Shown here one piece after another: positions 33,301-45,500 of a stretch of 64,000 nucleotides of DNA. Under the pieces are notes generated by a model. The model was not told where the DNA came from and did no database searches. It saw only the letters and a list, made by a program, of their open reading frames with translations. This stretch comes from Macrosoma leucophasiata (Eukaryota > Arthropoda > Insecta > Lepidoptera > Hedylidae), in NCBI GenBank assembly GCA_036365455.1, contig JAWQUS010000030.1:15148001-15212000 (forward strand), read 5' to 3'. Every line of letters begins with the position of its first letter. Positions within the stretch are counted from its first letter, which is position 1. Position numbers and translations under genes: made by a program.

Positions 33301-36300
33301 TTTGCTCGACATCTCATTTGTGGTTATCACTAAATAGCTATGGAACCAATTGAGACGGACTTTCTCCCCTTCGAGCGCGTAGCACGGACCGCGGCCTTCT
33401 GTGGTGTAGCAGTAGATTGCCTGAAATTTTTATTAATTATTTGAACAATCATCAGGCATGAGATACTAGCTGTTGCGCGCAGCTTCGCCCGCGTGGATGT
33501 CGTTTAAAAAGTAGCCTATGTTCTTTCGCAAAGTCAACGCTATATCTGAACCAAATTTCACTAAAATCGGTTTAATCGTTTGGACGTGAAAAGGTAACAG
33601 ACAGACAGACAGAGTTGCTTTCGCAATTATAATATTAGTAGCGATTATCGTTGCTGATTCCTAAATTGATGTCTTCAATTTTTGACTTTAATATTCTGAA
33701 TTCATTCATTAACTAAAATGCATTATAGATTATGCGGTATAACCATAAAAATTAAAAAATACCACCGAATTGATCTAAAAATGCGCAAAAAACGGTAATT
33801 CGCGATCTACTCAGTCTCGGTATTCGTGTTTATTCCATACTCACGTCATGTATGGAGAAAGGGAGCGAGCGCGGCGCGCATGTACCAAGTAGAAATAGAA
33901 ATAGAAATAGAAATAGAAAATATTTTTATTTCGAATAGACCTTTACAGATACTTTCAAAACGTCAATAAATCATAAACTACCTAGAGCGAATAACCATTA
34001 CATATAGTAAAGAAAAATCATATATTAATAGTAAATTAAAAATTAAAATTTAAACTATTTGGTTAAAACATAATAATCATAAAATTTTTCAATTCCTTCA
34101 ATGATAATAAATGAAGAAAAAGAAAAACTTATTCGTCAAGATCAATGTTATTCACTTAGCAGAGTTCCAAGTGCAGTCACTACTGAGAAGAACTCCGCTA
34201 CCCAACAAACTCAGTAAGAGCTCTTTTAAATGAAAGCTTAAATCTAGTACAGATTATCGTGAAAAATCAAATAATGTCAACGTCCATAGCATAGATGCAA
34301 ATAAACTGCTATCTACTAAATGTGATGTAGCCCCTGCAAACCAGAACAGACCAGTCCCCACCAACAGCACCCGTTCACGAGTATGACGCATGTGACAGCC
34401 ATTGCCCTCCTCGACCATTTTAGAGGGAAGTGAGCAACCCGCCACACGACGCCGCCAAAGGCAAAGACATTTAAGCGTGCATGACTGTTCCGGATATGCA
34501 TACGGCAAAATAAAAGATGGAATTCATTTTCAGCCAGGGTATTCACATTATTCAACCCTTAACAATAGTAGATACTAATTACTGAATACACGAAATCACA
34601 GGATCATGAAATAGCCTGGCAGCGATCGCTATAATCCCAAGACGTATTATCATTAAGATAATCACTGGTCTTATAGTAATTACATTTATATAAACGTTCT
34701 TTCATTACTTTCTTAAATTTATTGATCGATAGACTTTGAACGTTTTTGGGGATTTGATTAAAGAACCGTATACATTGACCTCTAAAAGAATTACTGACCC
34801 TATTCAGCCGCGTTGCATGCATGGACAACTTGTATTTGTTCCTAGTATTTATACTGTGATTGTTACCTATTGTAGGAAACTCATTAATGTTTTTACGGAC
34901 ATATAATACATTTTCATAAATGTATTGCGAAGCTACAGTCAGAATATTTATTTCTTTAAATTTATCTCTAAGAGATACCCTCGGACTCAACCCGTAGATA
35001 GCCCGGACAGCTCTCTTTTGCAGTACAAAAATAGTGTTGACGTCGGCGGAATTTCCCCATAGCAAAATGCCATAGGACATTATACTGTGAAAATAACTAA
35101 AATAAACAAGGCGAGCCGTCTCGACGTCTGTTAATAGTCTAATCTTTTTCACAGCAAATGCTGCCGAGCTAAGTCTATTAGCTAATTTGGCAATATGGGG
35201 ACCCCATTGCAATTTAGCATCCACGGTAATGCCCAGAAATACGGTGGACTCTACGATCTCCAATACTTCCTCATTTATCTTAACATTGGTTTCAACCTGT
35301 TTTACGTTAGGAGTAGTAAATTTAATACATTTTGTCTTACTGCTATTTAACGAAAGGTTATTGGCGCTAAACCAATGTACTATATTAGAGAGAGTATTGT
35401 TTACACAGTCAAAATCTACCTCCTGTCTTTTAATTTTGAACACTAAAGAAGTATCATCAGCAAACAATACCATCTCTTGGCCATCATTGATAATGTAGGG
35501 TAAGTCATTAATATAGACTAAGAAAAGAAATGGCCCTAAAATAGAGCCCTGTGGGACCCCCATATCCATTGAAGTCCCGGGAGATCTTGTCCCATTTACA
35601 TCAACACACATATTTCTATTGTTTAAATATGAAGTCATAAGCTCGAGAGCGGTATCTCGAAGGCCGTAGTGATATAACTTTCTGACCAATGTTTCATGCT
35701 GAACGCAATCAAATGCTTTAGATAAGTCACAGAATACCCCTAGAGCATTATGTGATTTTTCCCAAGCTTCAAAAATGTGTTTGACAAGTTCAACACCTGC
35801 ATCGGTAGTTGAACGACCCCTAGTAAATCCAAACTGTCGACAATGTAAAAGTTTATGATGGTTAAAGTGTGCAAGTAGTTGAATTAAAATAAGTTTTTCA
35901 AAAATTTTACTTAAGACAGGTAGTACAGAAATTGGTCTAAAATTTGTGGGGTCACTTGTACTACCAGATTTAAAAAGAGGAATCACTTTACTATGTTTCA
36001 TTAAGTCAGGAAATATACCACTTACAATACTATTATTAAACATTGCCGCTAGGTAAGGTGCAATCACATCCATTATTTCATATGCAACTTTTACAGATAA
36101 GCCCCATAAATCAGTTGTGTTCTTAATATTAATAGACTTAAAGGCATGTATAACATCCGCAGTATTAACTAACTTAAAATTAAATATAGTTTTACTTTGA
36201 TGTACATTTTTTTTCAATAATGATTCGGCGACGGTAGGCGATGAAATGAGGTCTCCTGTTAAAGAAACTGGAATATTAGCAAAGAATGTTTCAAATGCTA

Positions 36301-39300
36301 AAGCAACTTCTTCGTCAGTAGTAACATGTTTATTGTCAATTATTAATTTAAAATCAGAGTTGCGTTCAGCTTGTTTCCCAGTTTCACTATTAATTACATT
36401 CCAAGTCGCTTTAATTTTGTTATTTGAATTTTTAATTTTATTTTTAATGTGAAGTGCCTTGGCTGCAAAACACACTTTCTTGAATATTTTCGAATATAAT
36501 TTAACATGATTTTTAAACGAATTTGTGTGATTATGTGACTTTTCTCCATACAGGTCATACAATCTCTGTCTACTCTTATGTATTCCAACCGTCGCCCATT
36601 CATTGAACGACTTATGACTTCTTAAATTTATTGTCTTATTGGTAAAAACTAAATTAGATTCTGTTAAAATTGTGGCAAAAAAGTCATTGTATAATATGTT
36701 AGGATCGTTATGGTATTGCACGTTTGCAAGTTTTGGGACAATATTTTCTCTGAATTTCTTAATTCGCTTCGCATTGAAAGGAACAAATACAATTGCTCGT
36801 TTATTTTTATCATTATGTAATTGACTACAGAAGGAAACTAACTGACCACAATGGTCGGAGCTTAATTCAGTCAAAATATTTTTATGTGTAGGTTCAAAAT
36901 CGATAAAAATATTGTCTATGCATGTCGCTGAGTTCTGTGTAATTCTAGTAGGTTCTGAGAACAAATTATGCAGATTAAATGACATAAGTAACGATTTAAA
37001 CCTCACAGTTGTTGGAGTTTCCTCCAATAAATTTATATTGAAATCTCCGCAAATAATGACACGTTTTTTTGAAGCAGTTAGATTGTTCAGTACAACATCT
37101 AAAATTTTTTCAAAACATTCATAAGATCCACTTGGAGGTCTGTATACGGACACAATAATCAAGCGCTCAAGCTCCACACAGGCTATTTCTGCAGTTCGTT
37201 CAACGGAAAGACTCACTATATCTCTGCGTTCCTTATGTTTAATGTCTTTTTTTAACAATATAAGAGAGCCACCACGTATTGCATGTGACCTACAGAACGA
37301 ACTGCCTACCTGGTGCCCACTAAACTTGAATATTAATTCGCTATTTTTCAACCAATGTTCAGTAAAACAACAAATTTGTATGTCATGAATGTTTAAAAAT
37401 AACTCAATTTCTAATTCTTTACCCAATATTCCTTGTATATTTTGATGCACCAGGTTTACAATGTTATTATTATTATTATGAAACAACATACTAGATTTAT
37501 AAACATTTTCCTTAGGAAAATGAGAGCAAGAGGCTGTCTCTTTTGTCTCTAAATCTAATTTAAATGATTTAATTGAATGTCCACATTATTAGATGTCATT
37601 TGTAAACTATTATTCACAGTATTGGTAGTAAAACTACTCAATACTGATTTGTCATTTACTATGCTAATATTTGGAATACTTTCCAAACTCTGTATATTGT
37701 TATGCAATTGCCCAATAGAGGCAGTCGGCATAGCCAAATTTTTGGCTATATGGTCAATATAATTTGATAGCGATACCGCTATCTGTCGTTTCAAAAATTT
37801 ATTAAGATAGTAATTATCTTTGGTCAAATAAAAATTATTTCCTAGAATACAATTTATGTCCAATTTATAAAACTTGTTATTATAACAAATTAGGTTATCT
37901 AATGTCAAATTTAGCTTATATCTAATATTATTTTCTATATTTGACAGACTCAACAAGTAGACAGTACAGTATTCAACAAGGAATCGACTTCAGCAAGGAA
38001 ACTTCGGCTTATTTCGGGTCTGTAGAGCGTTATCTCTTTCGCACATGTGACGCAGTGATGGGCAAAATGTAATTAAATTAACCATTACAAGTTCCAGTTA
38101 CATTGTAATTAGTAACTCAAATACTTTGTAACAGGTTATTTCAGTAACACTTCAACTGCCTCGGTAGCCTAGTGGTAGCAGGCCACTACTACTACGCTGA
38201 GGTCCTGGGTTCGATTCCCGGGTAGGGGGTTATCAGAGATAATGGTGAAAAGCCTTTGTCTCTGGTTCTATTGGGATTTTTCCATTTTCTGGAAATTTCC
38301 CAGTACCTCAAAGTTTGGTAATGTGCCCGGAGATGTCAACAGGCTCGCCACCTGTTACATGGGCCAAAACGTAACCGGCGAATCGTGGGTGTTTGCATGT
38401 ATGCTTGAATGCATGCATTTACCTCTGCCTACCCCTTCGGGGATTACAGGCGAGAAGTTACGTGAAGTTACGTTGATTACAATAAACACCTACTGTAACT
38501 AGATACAAAGTATTTAAATACAATGTAACAAATTACAAAGTAATTAAGTTACGAGTTAACTCAATTACTTTGTAACTTGTTACATATTTTACGTAAATTA
38601 GGTAATTTACGTAAATAATCCTCATTATCACTTCAGCCGAAAGATGTCCAACGCTGGTCAAAGGATCCCCCGTAGATGCCCACAACAGTTTTGCCCTTCA
38701 TAAAGTTAAGATTTGATGAGATTAATGAATTAAATGGTACCTCCATTTAATTCAATAATTGAATTACTATGTAATTTAATTAGGTTATATTGTAATCAAA
38801 TTATTTTGTAACTGAATACATTGTAATCAGTTAAAGTACATCTAAAAGCAACCCTAATTACAGTGAAACTGATTACTTTGCAATTCAATTACATTTTAAT
38901 TCAGTTAAAGTACATCTAAAAGTAACCTCAGTTACAAAAGTAACTGGTTACTTTGTAATTCAGTTATTAATTCGATTACAAAAGTAACTAGGTACGCCCA
39001 TCACTAATGTGACGACGTTGGCAGGCGCTTGACTGTCAACATTATTTACCAACGTTTACCAACCCCAACCCCCCTCCCCCCCCCCCGCAACGCCCTAAGC
39101 CGAGGTTACGACCCACAAGGATCTCCCCTAGACAGTTGCGGTAACTTTATTTAGGCTTAGAGAGCGCCCTGTGCCATTTGCATGTTGTAGTAGACTAGTT
39201 CCGCCCACATGCGGAAGTATCCTATACTTGTACTGGTGGTAGAGCTGCAGTGACGGAGCTCGCGGGCGTAGGCACCACCGCATTACCTAATATCCTTGTC

Positions 39301-42300
39301 GCTAAATGATAGTGTTCAGCACTATCGCGTTCCGGTCAGGTGGTAATGTACGGCCCTGTAATTTCCGGCACAGAGGCATAACACCTTAGGCCTCAGGAGT
39401 GGTAACGCATCTGCATTTTGACCTTGGTCTTTGTGTGAGTGTCTATAGGCTGCAGTTATCACTCAACATCAATGTGAACCGCATGCTTGTTTGCCACTTC
39501 CATAAAATAAAAAAATAAAAACTCACGTCGTGGGTCGCCATGGTCAGGCGTCGCGCGTCAGCCAGGACGCTGCAGGCGGGCGCGGCGCCCATGTAGTCCA
39601 GCACACTGACGCGGTCACCGTGCACGCTGCAAACCATCACGCACGACCGCGATACGGCGAACAACGTCTCCGCGCCCCTGCACCATGTATACACATATCA
39701 TTTGCCTAACTAGCATAGTTGGTAATAGATGGCGCTGCTGCTACCATAAAGCAATGCAATAGATGTGAAGGAAAGATTTGACAAATCGGGTAGGGCTTCA
39801 GTAGCTCAATTGGAAGAGCGGCTGGACTAGATTCCCAGTAGGTCGCGAGTTCGAGCCTCGCCTGAAGTCAAATTTTTCTTTCCATTTTTCTTTAAAATAA
39901 TATATATTTTACAAGCATGTGTTAATGCGAAATAATATAAAACAATTATTAAGGGTAAAAGCGACTTCTTTACGATATTCAATAAACTGAAAAGTCTATT
40001 ATATCGGTTGCCTAACTAGCATAGTTGGTAATAGATGGCGCTGCTGCTACCATAAAGCAATGCAATAGATGTGAAGGAAAGATTTGACAAATCGGGCAGG
40101 GCTTCAGTAGCTCAATTGGAAGAGCGGCTGGACTAGATTCCCAGTAGGTCGCGAGTTCGAGCCTCGCCTGAAGTCAAATTTTTCTTTCCATTTTTCTTTA
40201 AAATAATATACATATCATCATCATCATCGACTAGAGTCGAGAGGTCGAGGAGAGCAATGGCTGCCACATGCGTCATACTCGTGAACGGGTGCTGATTGTG
40301 GGGACTGGTCTGTTATGATTTGCGGGTGCTATTTTTTATATCACGATATTAAGCTGTTGATGGGTATTTGCGTATGTGTTTATATGCAAATATTTATATG
40401 CCATGGACGTTCACATTATCTTTATTCTATTTCAATTCCTTCATAGAAGAACAAGAAAAATCTGTTCGTCATAATCATAGTCATTCACTTAGCAGAGTTC
40501 CAAGTGCAGGCACTACTGAGAAAACACAACAAAACATTTTTGTTTTGTTTTGACAAAAGAGCAACACGCTGAGTTTGTTGGGTAGCGGAGTTTTCCTCAG
40601 TAGTGCCTGCACTTTGAACTCTGCTAAGTGAATGACTATGATTATGACGAACAGATTTTTCTTGTTCTTCTATGAAGGAATTGAAAAATTTGATGATTTC
40701 CATAACGGTTAAATATTATTATTAAATTGGTATTTATGAATACCTATTGGATTATTATTTAAAGTCATGCTCTCTAGGTAGCTTATAACCCAACAATGCA
40801 AAAGTGTCCTTGTAGACCAATTTGAAATAAATGATTTGAATTTTTGATTTTTTTTTAATTATCAGCCTGTATACATCCACTGTTGAACATAGGCCTCCCC
40901 CTAAGACTTCCACACTGATCTATTCTGGGCGGTCTGCATCCAACGGCTCCCCCCAATCTGGATCAGGTCGTCGGTCCATCTCGTGGGGGGCCGTCCCGCA
41001 CTGCGTTTTCCTTCACGTGGTCGCCACTCGAAAACCACACCTATCAACCAGTGGCAATCGTAGGGGAAGGGGTCGTAAAAGTCATGACCCTTATATCAGG
41101 CTCTTCTCCCATTCCCCAAAATGAGTACTACTAGTAGAAATTGGTAAAGTATCAAAAATCACTCTTGTGCAAGTCAATATGCGAGTCAAAATATGTGCGT
41201 GTCTCTGATGGTTGTAGATTTAACGGGAGGAGTGGCGTAGGATGTCAAGGCTCTCCAAAAATCAGACAATAAGTAGAAAGTCATAAAATTACTGTTAAGC
41301 GAGTCATGACATGACCTACGACCACGCCTGATTACAGCAACATCATTTGACAAATTATCGCAATGTCCGCGCTTTTACTTTCTGAACTTGCTGTATCGCA
41401 TGTACAAATAATAAAAAATGTAATGGTCACAATCTCATTTCTATTAGTGAAACTATAATCATCACCAAATGGCGAAATTTTTACTTATTTTACTAGTAGA
41501 GCTCTAGTGACGGAGCTCGCGGGCGTAGGCACCACCGTATTACGTAATATACTTGCCGCTAAATGGTAGTGTTCACCACTATCGTGTTCCGGTCAAGTGG
41601 TAATGTACGACACTGTAATTTCCGGCATAGTGGCATAACACCTTAGGCCTCAGGAGTGGTAACGCATCTGCATTTTGACCTTGGTCTTTTTGTTGGTGTC
41701 TATAGGCTGCAGTCATCACTTAACATCAATGTGAACAGCATGCTTATTTGCCACTTCCATAACATAAAAAAAAGAAAATCTTGCAAAAGACATCATCAGT
41801 AACAAAATGCACACCATTCGGTATTTTTTGTTATCAACCGACATCCACATCACACCTATTTGAATTGAAATAAAAAATATCTCACTTGAAGGCCAAGCCG
41901 GTGATGGGGCTGGTGCCGGTGTCGGTCAACGTCTTCATCTTGCTGCTCCTCTGGCGCGCGATGTCACCAGGGAATATCGCGACCGACCCATCTTGGAAGC
42001 CAACCGCCAAAAGATTCTGTAACAATAGACATTCCGGGGGTTAGGCTAATGTAGGGTGAGGTGTGCGAAATGTCCTATAAGGGACAGGATCTACAGGGGT
42101 TAGGATCCCACTGCAGAATCATTTCGTTCATCCAGATATGCTGCAAACCTTTTAATCCTAATTATTTATATTCTAGAGAATATATATCCACTAAACTGCC
42201 TATCAAAATCTGGTGGTAGAGCTCCAGTGGCGGATCTCACGGGCGTAGGCACCATTGCATTACCTAATAATATATATAATATACTTGCCGCTAAATGGTA

Positions 42301-42485
42301 GTGTTCAGCACTATCGTGTTCCGGTCAGGTGGTTATGTACAGCCCTGTAATTTCCGGCACAGAGCCATAAGACCTTAGGCCTTAGGAGTGGTAACGCGTC
42401 TGCATTTTGACCTTGATCTATAGGCTGCAGTTAACACTTAACACCAATGTGAATTGCAAGCTTGTTTGCCACTTCCATTAAATAA

Positions 42486-42526
<41 letters not shown>

Positions 42527-45500
42527 GAACATACATAATATCGTACAGGTATTTTTATGTTCTGAAGAAAAATATTTATGTCATTACCTTGTTTTCGTGA
42601 ACGGCCAGTGCAGTAGCCGGTGTAGGCTGCATATGCGATGGCACGGCGCGAGATACACGCGCGCACTGCGGGTTGCCGTGCCGGTCAGTGCGGGACCAAT
42701 CCCATACTTTAATGAGTGGTGTCACACCAGGTTCATCCTCCTGTAGTATGGTTACAATATTATTTTTAGTAACACAATAAGTAGACTAAATTGTTGACTT
42801 ATTCGTATTTATATATATTTCGTACTAGATGACCCGACAAACTTCGTATTGCCTCAGAATGAAATAATGTGACAAAGGTTTAATAGATACGGACTATTTG
42901 TATGGAAAAATGGAATTGTGATTTTTACTATTTCCCTTCAATTTCTTCATATTTTCTTACCTTTTAAACTTTCCTTGGACTTCCAAAAATAATGCATAAC
43001 CAAAATTAACCAAATCGGTAAAGCCGTTCTCGAGTTTTAGCGAGACTAACGAACAGCAATTGATTTTTATATATCGCCTCTTTACAAGAATAACGTGACA
43101 TCTCATCTAAATCGTTCATATGAAATGTAACATTATTCTTACAAGAATAATCTATGTAATTATATATAGATTATTTTCCAGTAAAAAAAAAGAATAAAAA
43201 ATATTCACCCCAATAGTAACCAAATAAGGATCATGTGGCAGTTGTTGGGCTAGAGTAACTGTTAATTCATAAGTCTTGAAGCTGGTGACCTCCCACGAGC
43301 GTGATATGAGGTGCGCCCATCCTGTGGCATCACATAAAATTACATGGTTGTTGCCACTTGTCGCAACGGTCACGCTGCTGTCCTGAAAAATTAAATTATT
43401 TTAATAAAAGACAAAGAAGCATGCAGACTGATGGTAAGTGATGACTGTAGCAGATGTGTTACCACCCCTGAGGCTTAATATGTTTTACCTCTGTGTTAGT
43501 AATAACAGGGCCATACATTACCATCTAACGGTAACACAATAGTGCTGAACATTACCATTTGGTGGCAGAAAAATTAAGTAATGCGATGGTGCCTATGTCT
43601 TTGAGTTCTGACACTGGAACTCTTTCACCAGTAAAAAATTAATTGGTTACTCCTCAGAAAGATACAGTTTCCAACAAGAAATATTGTATGTACATCGACC
43701 CCAGGAAAGAGACTTCGGCTTATTTCGGGTCTGTAGAGCGTTATCTCTTTCGCACCTTACCTATCTGACGTCTGTCGACCATTTTAATACGGATGCTTAC
43801 GTAGGCAGTGTGCGACAGAGATAACGCTCTACGAAGTCGAAACTAGCCAATTCTCACTTTCATAGGCTCAATGTACAATATTTCTTGATGAGCACTGTAA
43901 ATTGTTACCCATTTTTTGTGTTGGAAATTACAGGACAGTACATTACCTGACCAGAACACAATAGCACTGAACACTATCATGTAAACAAGTAGATCAGGTA
44001 ATGTAGTGATGTCCACACGCGCAAGCTTCAGAAGTGAAACTATCAATATTTTTTCTTGTATTTGTAAGGGGTCATCCATAAAATATGTCATGCTAAAATA
44101 AGCCTTTTTTGACCCCCTTCCCCTCCATATTGTCACCCTTGTCACACTATCTGTTACCCCCCCTAAAAATATTATGTGTCAAAAAACTAAGATCACCCTG
44201 AATATGACAATTTTTTAAATCAGGAATAGTCTTTCAAAATATTAATTAAAAATATTTTTATGAACTGTAAACATCACATTGCCATGGATCCCCTGTCTCT
44301 CCTATCACATCCTGTCAGTGAGACCCCTCCCCCCCCCTTGTATGCAAACATATTTTATGGATGGCAACACAAATATAAAAAACTCATCTACTGGGTACTC
44401 ATCTATCAACTGGTCATTTATGAAGGTGCCATGTCTCTTCAACCACCCGAATTTAATACAATCACCCTTCAAGTTGATGAATGCAAAACAGAAAAGACGA
44501 TGTACTTACTTGTAGACACTCTGCAACCTTCCCATTGTCAATATTGTTGTGAATATCAAAGAAAGAGAATCTACGCCACTGAAAATATAATTTTAGGTTT
44601 AAATAATAAGTTTTAAGACTAATTTGTCCCGCAACCTGTGATTATTTAATAAGATATGATTCTTAGTTGTTTGGAGGTTGGTAATGTGTCCAGTTAGCAA
44701 AACAATTGCCAATCATTGCATGGTACTGATAAACGTGTCTGGCGAATTGTAGGTGCTGGCAAGTATAAATACAATACATATTTATTAATGTATCCTTATT
44801 CAATATCAAGCACGTTCCTGCCTCTCCTTTTTTTTTTGTATTATGGCATCACTATTACGCATATTGCCAGTGTCAAGTAAAACAATATTTCGTATTTATT
44901 TAAGCAGTGTAAAAGTTAGTATAATATAGTCAGTCATCAAGTATAATATGTAAGTATCAAGTTTATATTTTATGAAGTATAATATGTCAGTCAAGTGAGT
45001 TACAGTCAAGTTATTCGAGTAAAGCGATGGCTACTATACCAGAACATTTACAATGAAGTTTTGGAGGCAACCTGAAAGGTCGTGTTTTCACACTGTTATT
45101 CTATTTCACTATACACAGGCACTGTAATAAACCTATATCAAACAAAATGCCACCAACTTTATTCAATATAACTTAAAAATACACCAAAGAAAATGAAATA
45201 AAATAAGAGCACCATACGCCTCTTTCAAGGTTCCCGCCAAAACTCCGCCTCTCCTTTTGTAAACCACAAAGTTTCAAGATATTTTTTTTTGTTAAAAGCA
45301 TATTGGGTAACCATAACTTGTAATCTAAGAATTATGTTGTTTTGCACGTTCCTGCTTCCATTGCCTGTCGTTTTGTGTACCACAGTTTCAAGAATTTTTT
45401 TTTGTACAAGCGTATTGGGTATTTAACCATAACTTGTAATCTACGAATTATGTTTACCAAATGTGTAAGTAAGCATTTTAATCAACTAACACTTTTGAAT

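Larger units (their letters stand above)
33893..37953 (-). mobile_element. CR1-group LINE, 5'-truncated, intact ORF2, (TTTCTA)n tail
   Basis: Minus strand, in Vps11 intron 6 and in the same direction as the gene. From 5' to 3': remnant of ORF1, full ORF2, a 3' UTR of about 650 bp, and a hexamer tail of four to five TTTCTA units. caagtag occurs at 33886-33892 and 37954-37960, a possible 7-bp target duplication, partly ambiguous with the tail. Fragments of the same 3' UTR occur at 24110-24260, 40225-40860 and 63655-63775. Confidence 0.85.

Noticed and set aside
39795..40175. Two possible tRNA(Tyr) genes
   Set aside because: Anticodon GT missing, 9-nt anticodon loop, G-U at the first acceptor pair, and conserved non-tRNA flanks; they are SINE heads.
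44260..44616. 118-codon plus-strand frame
   Set aside because: It overlaps Vps11 exon 2 on the opposite strand and has no domain.
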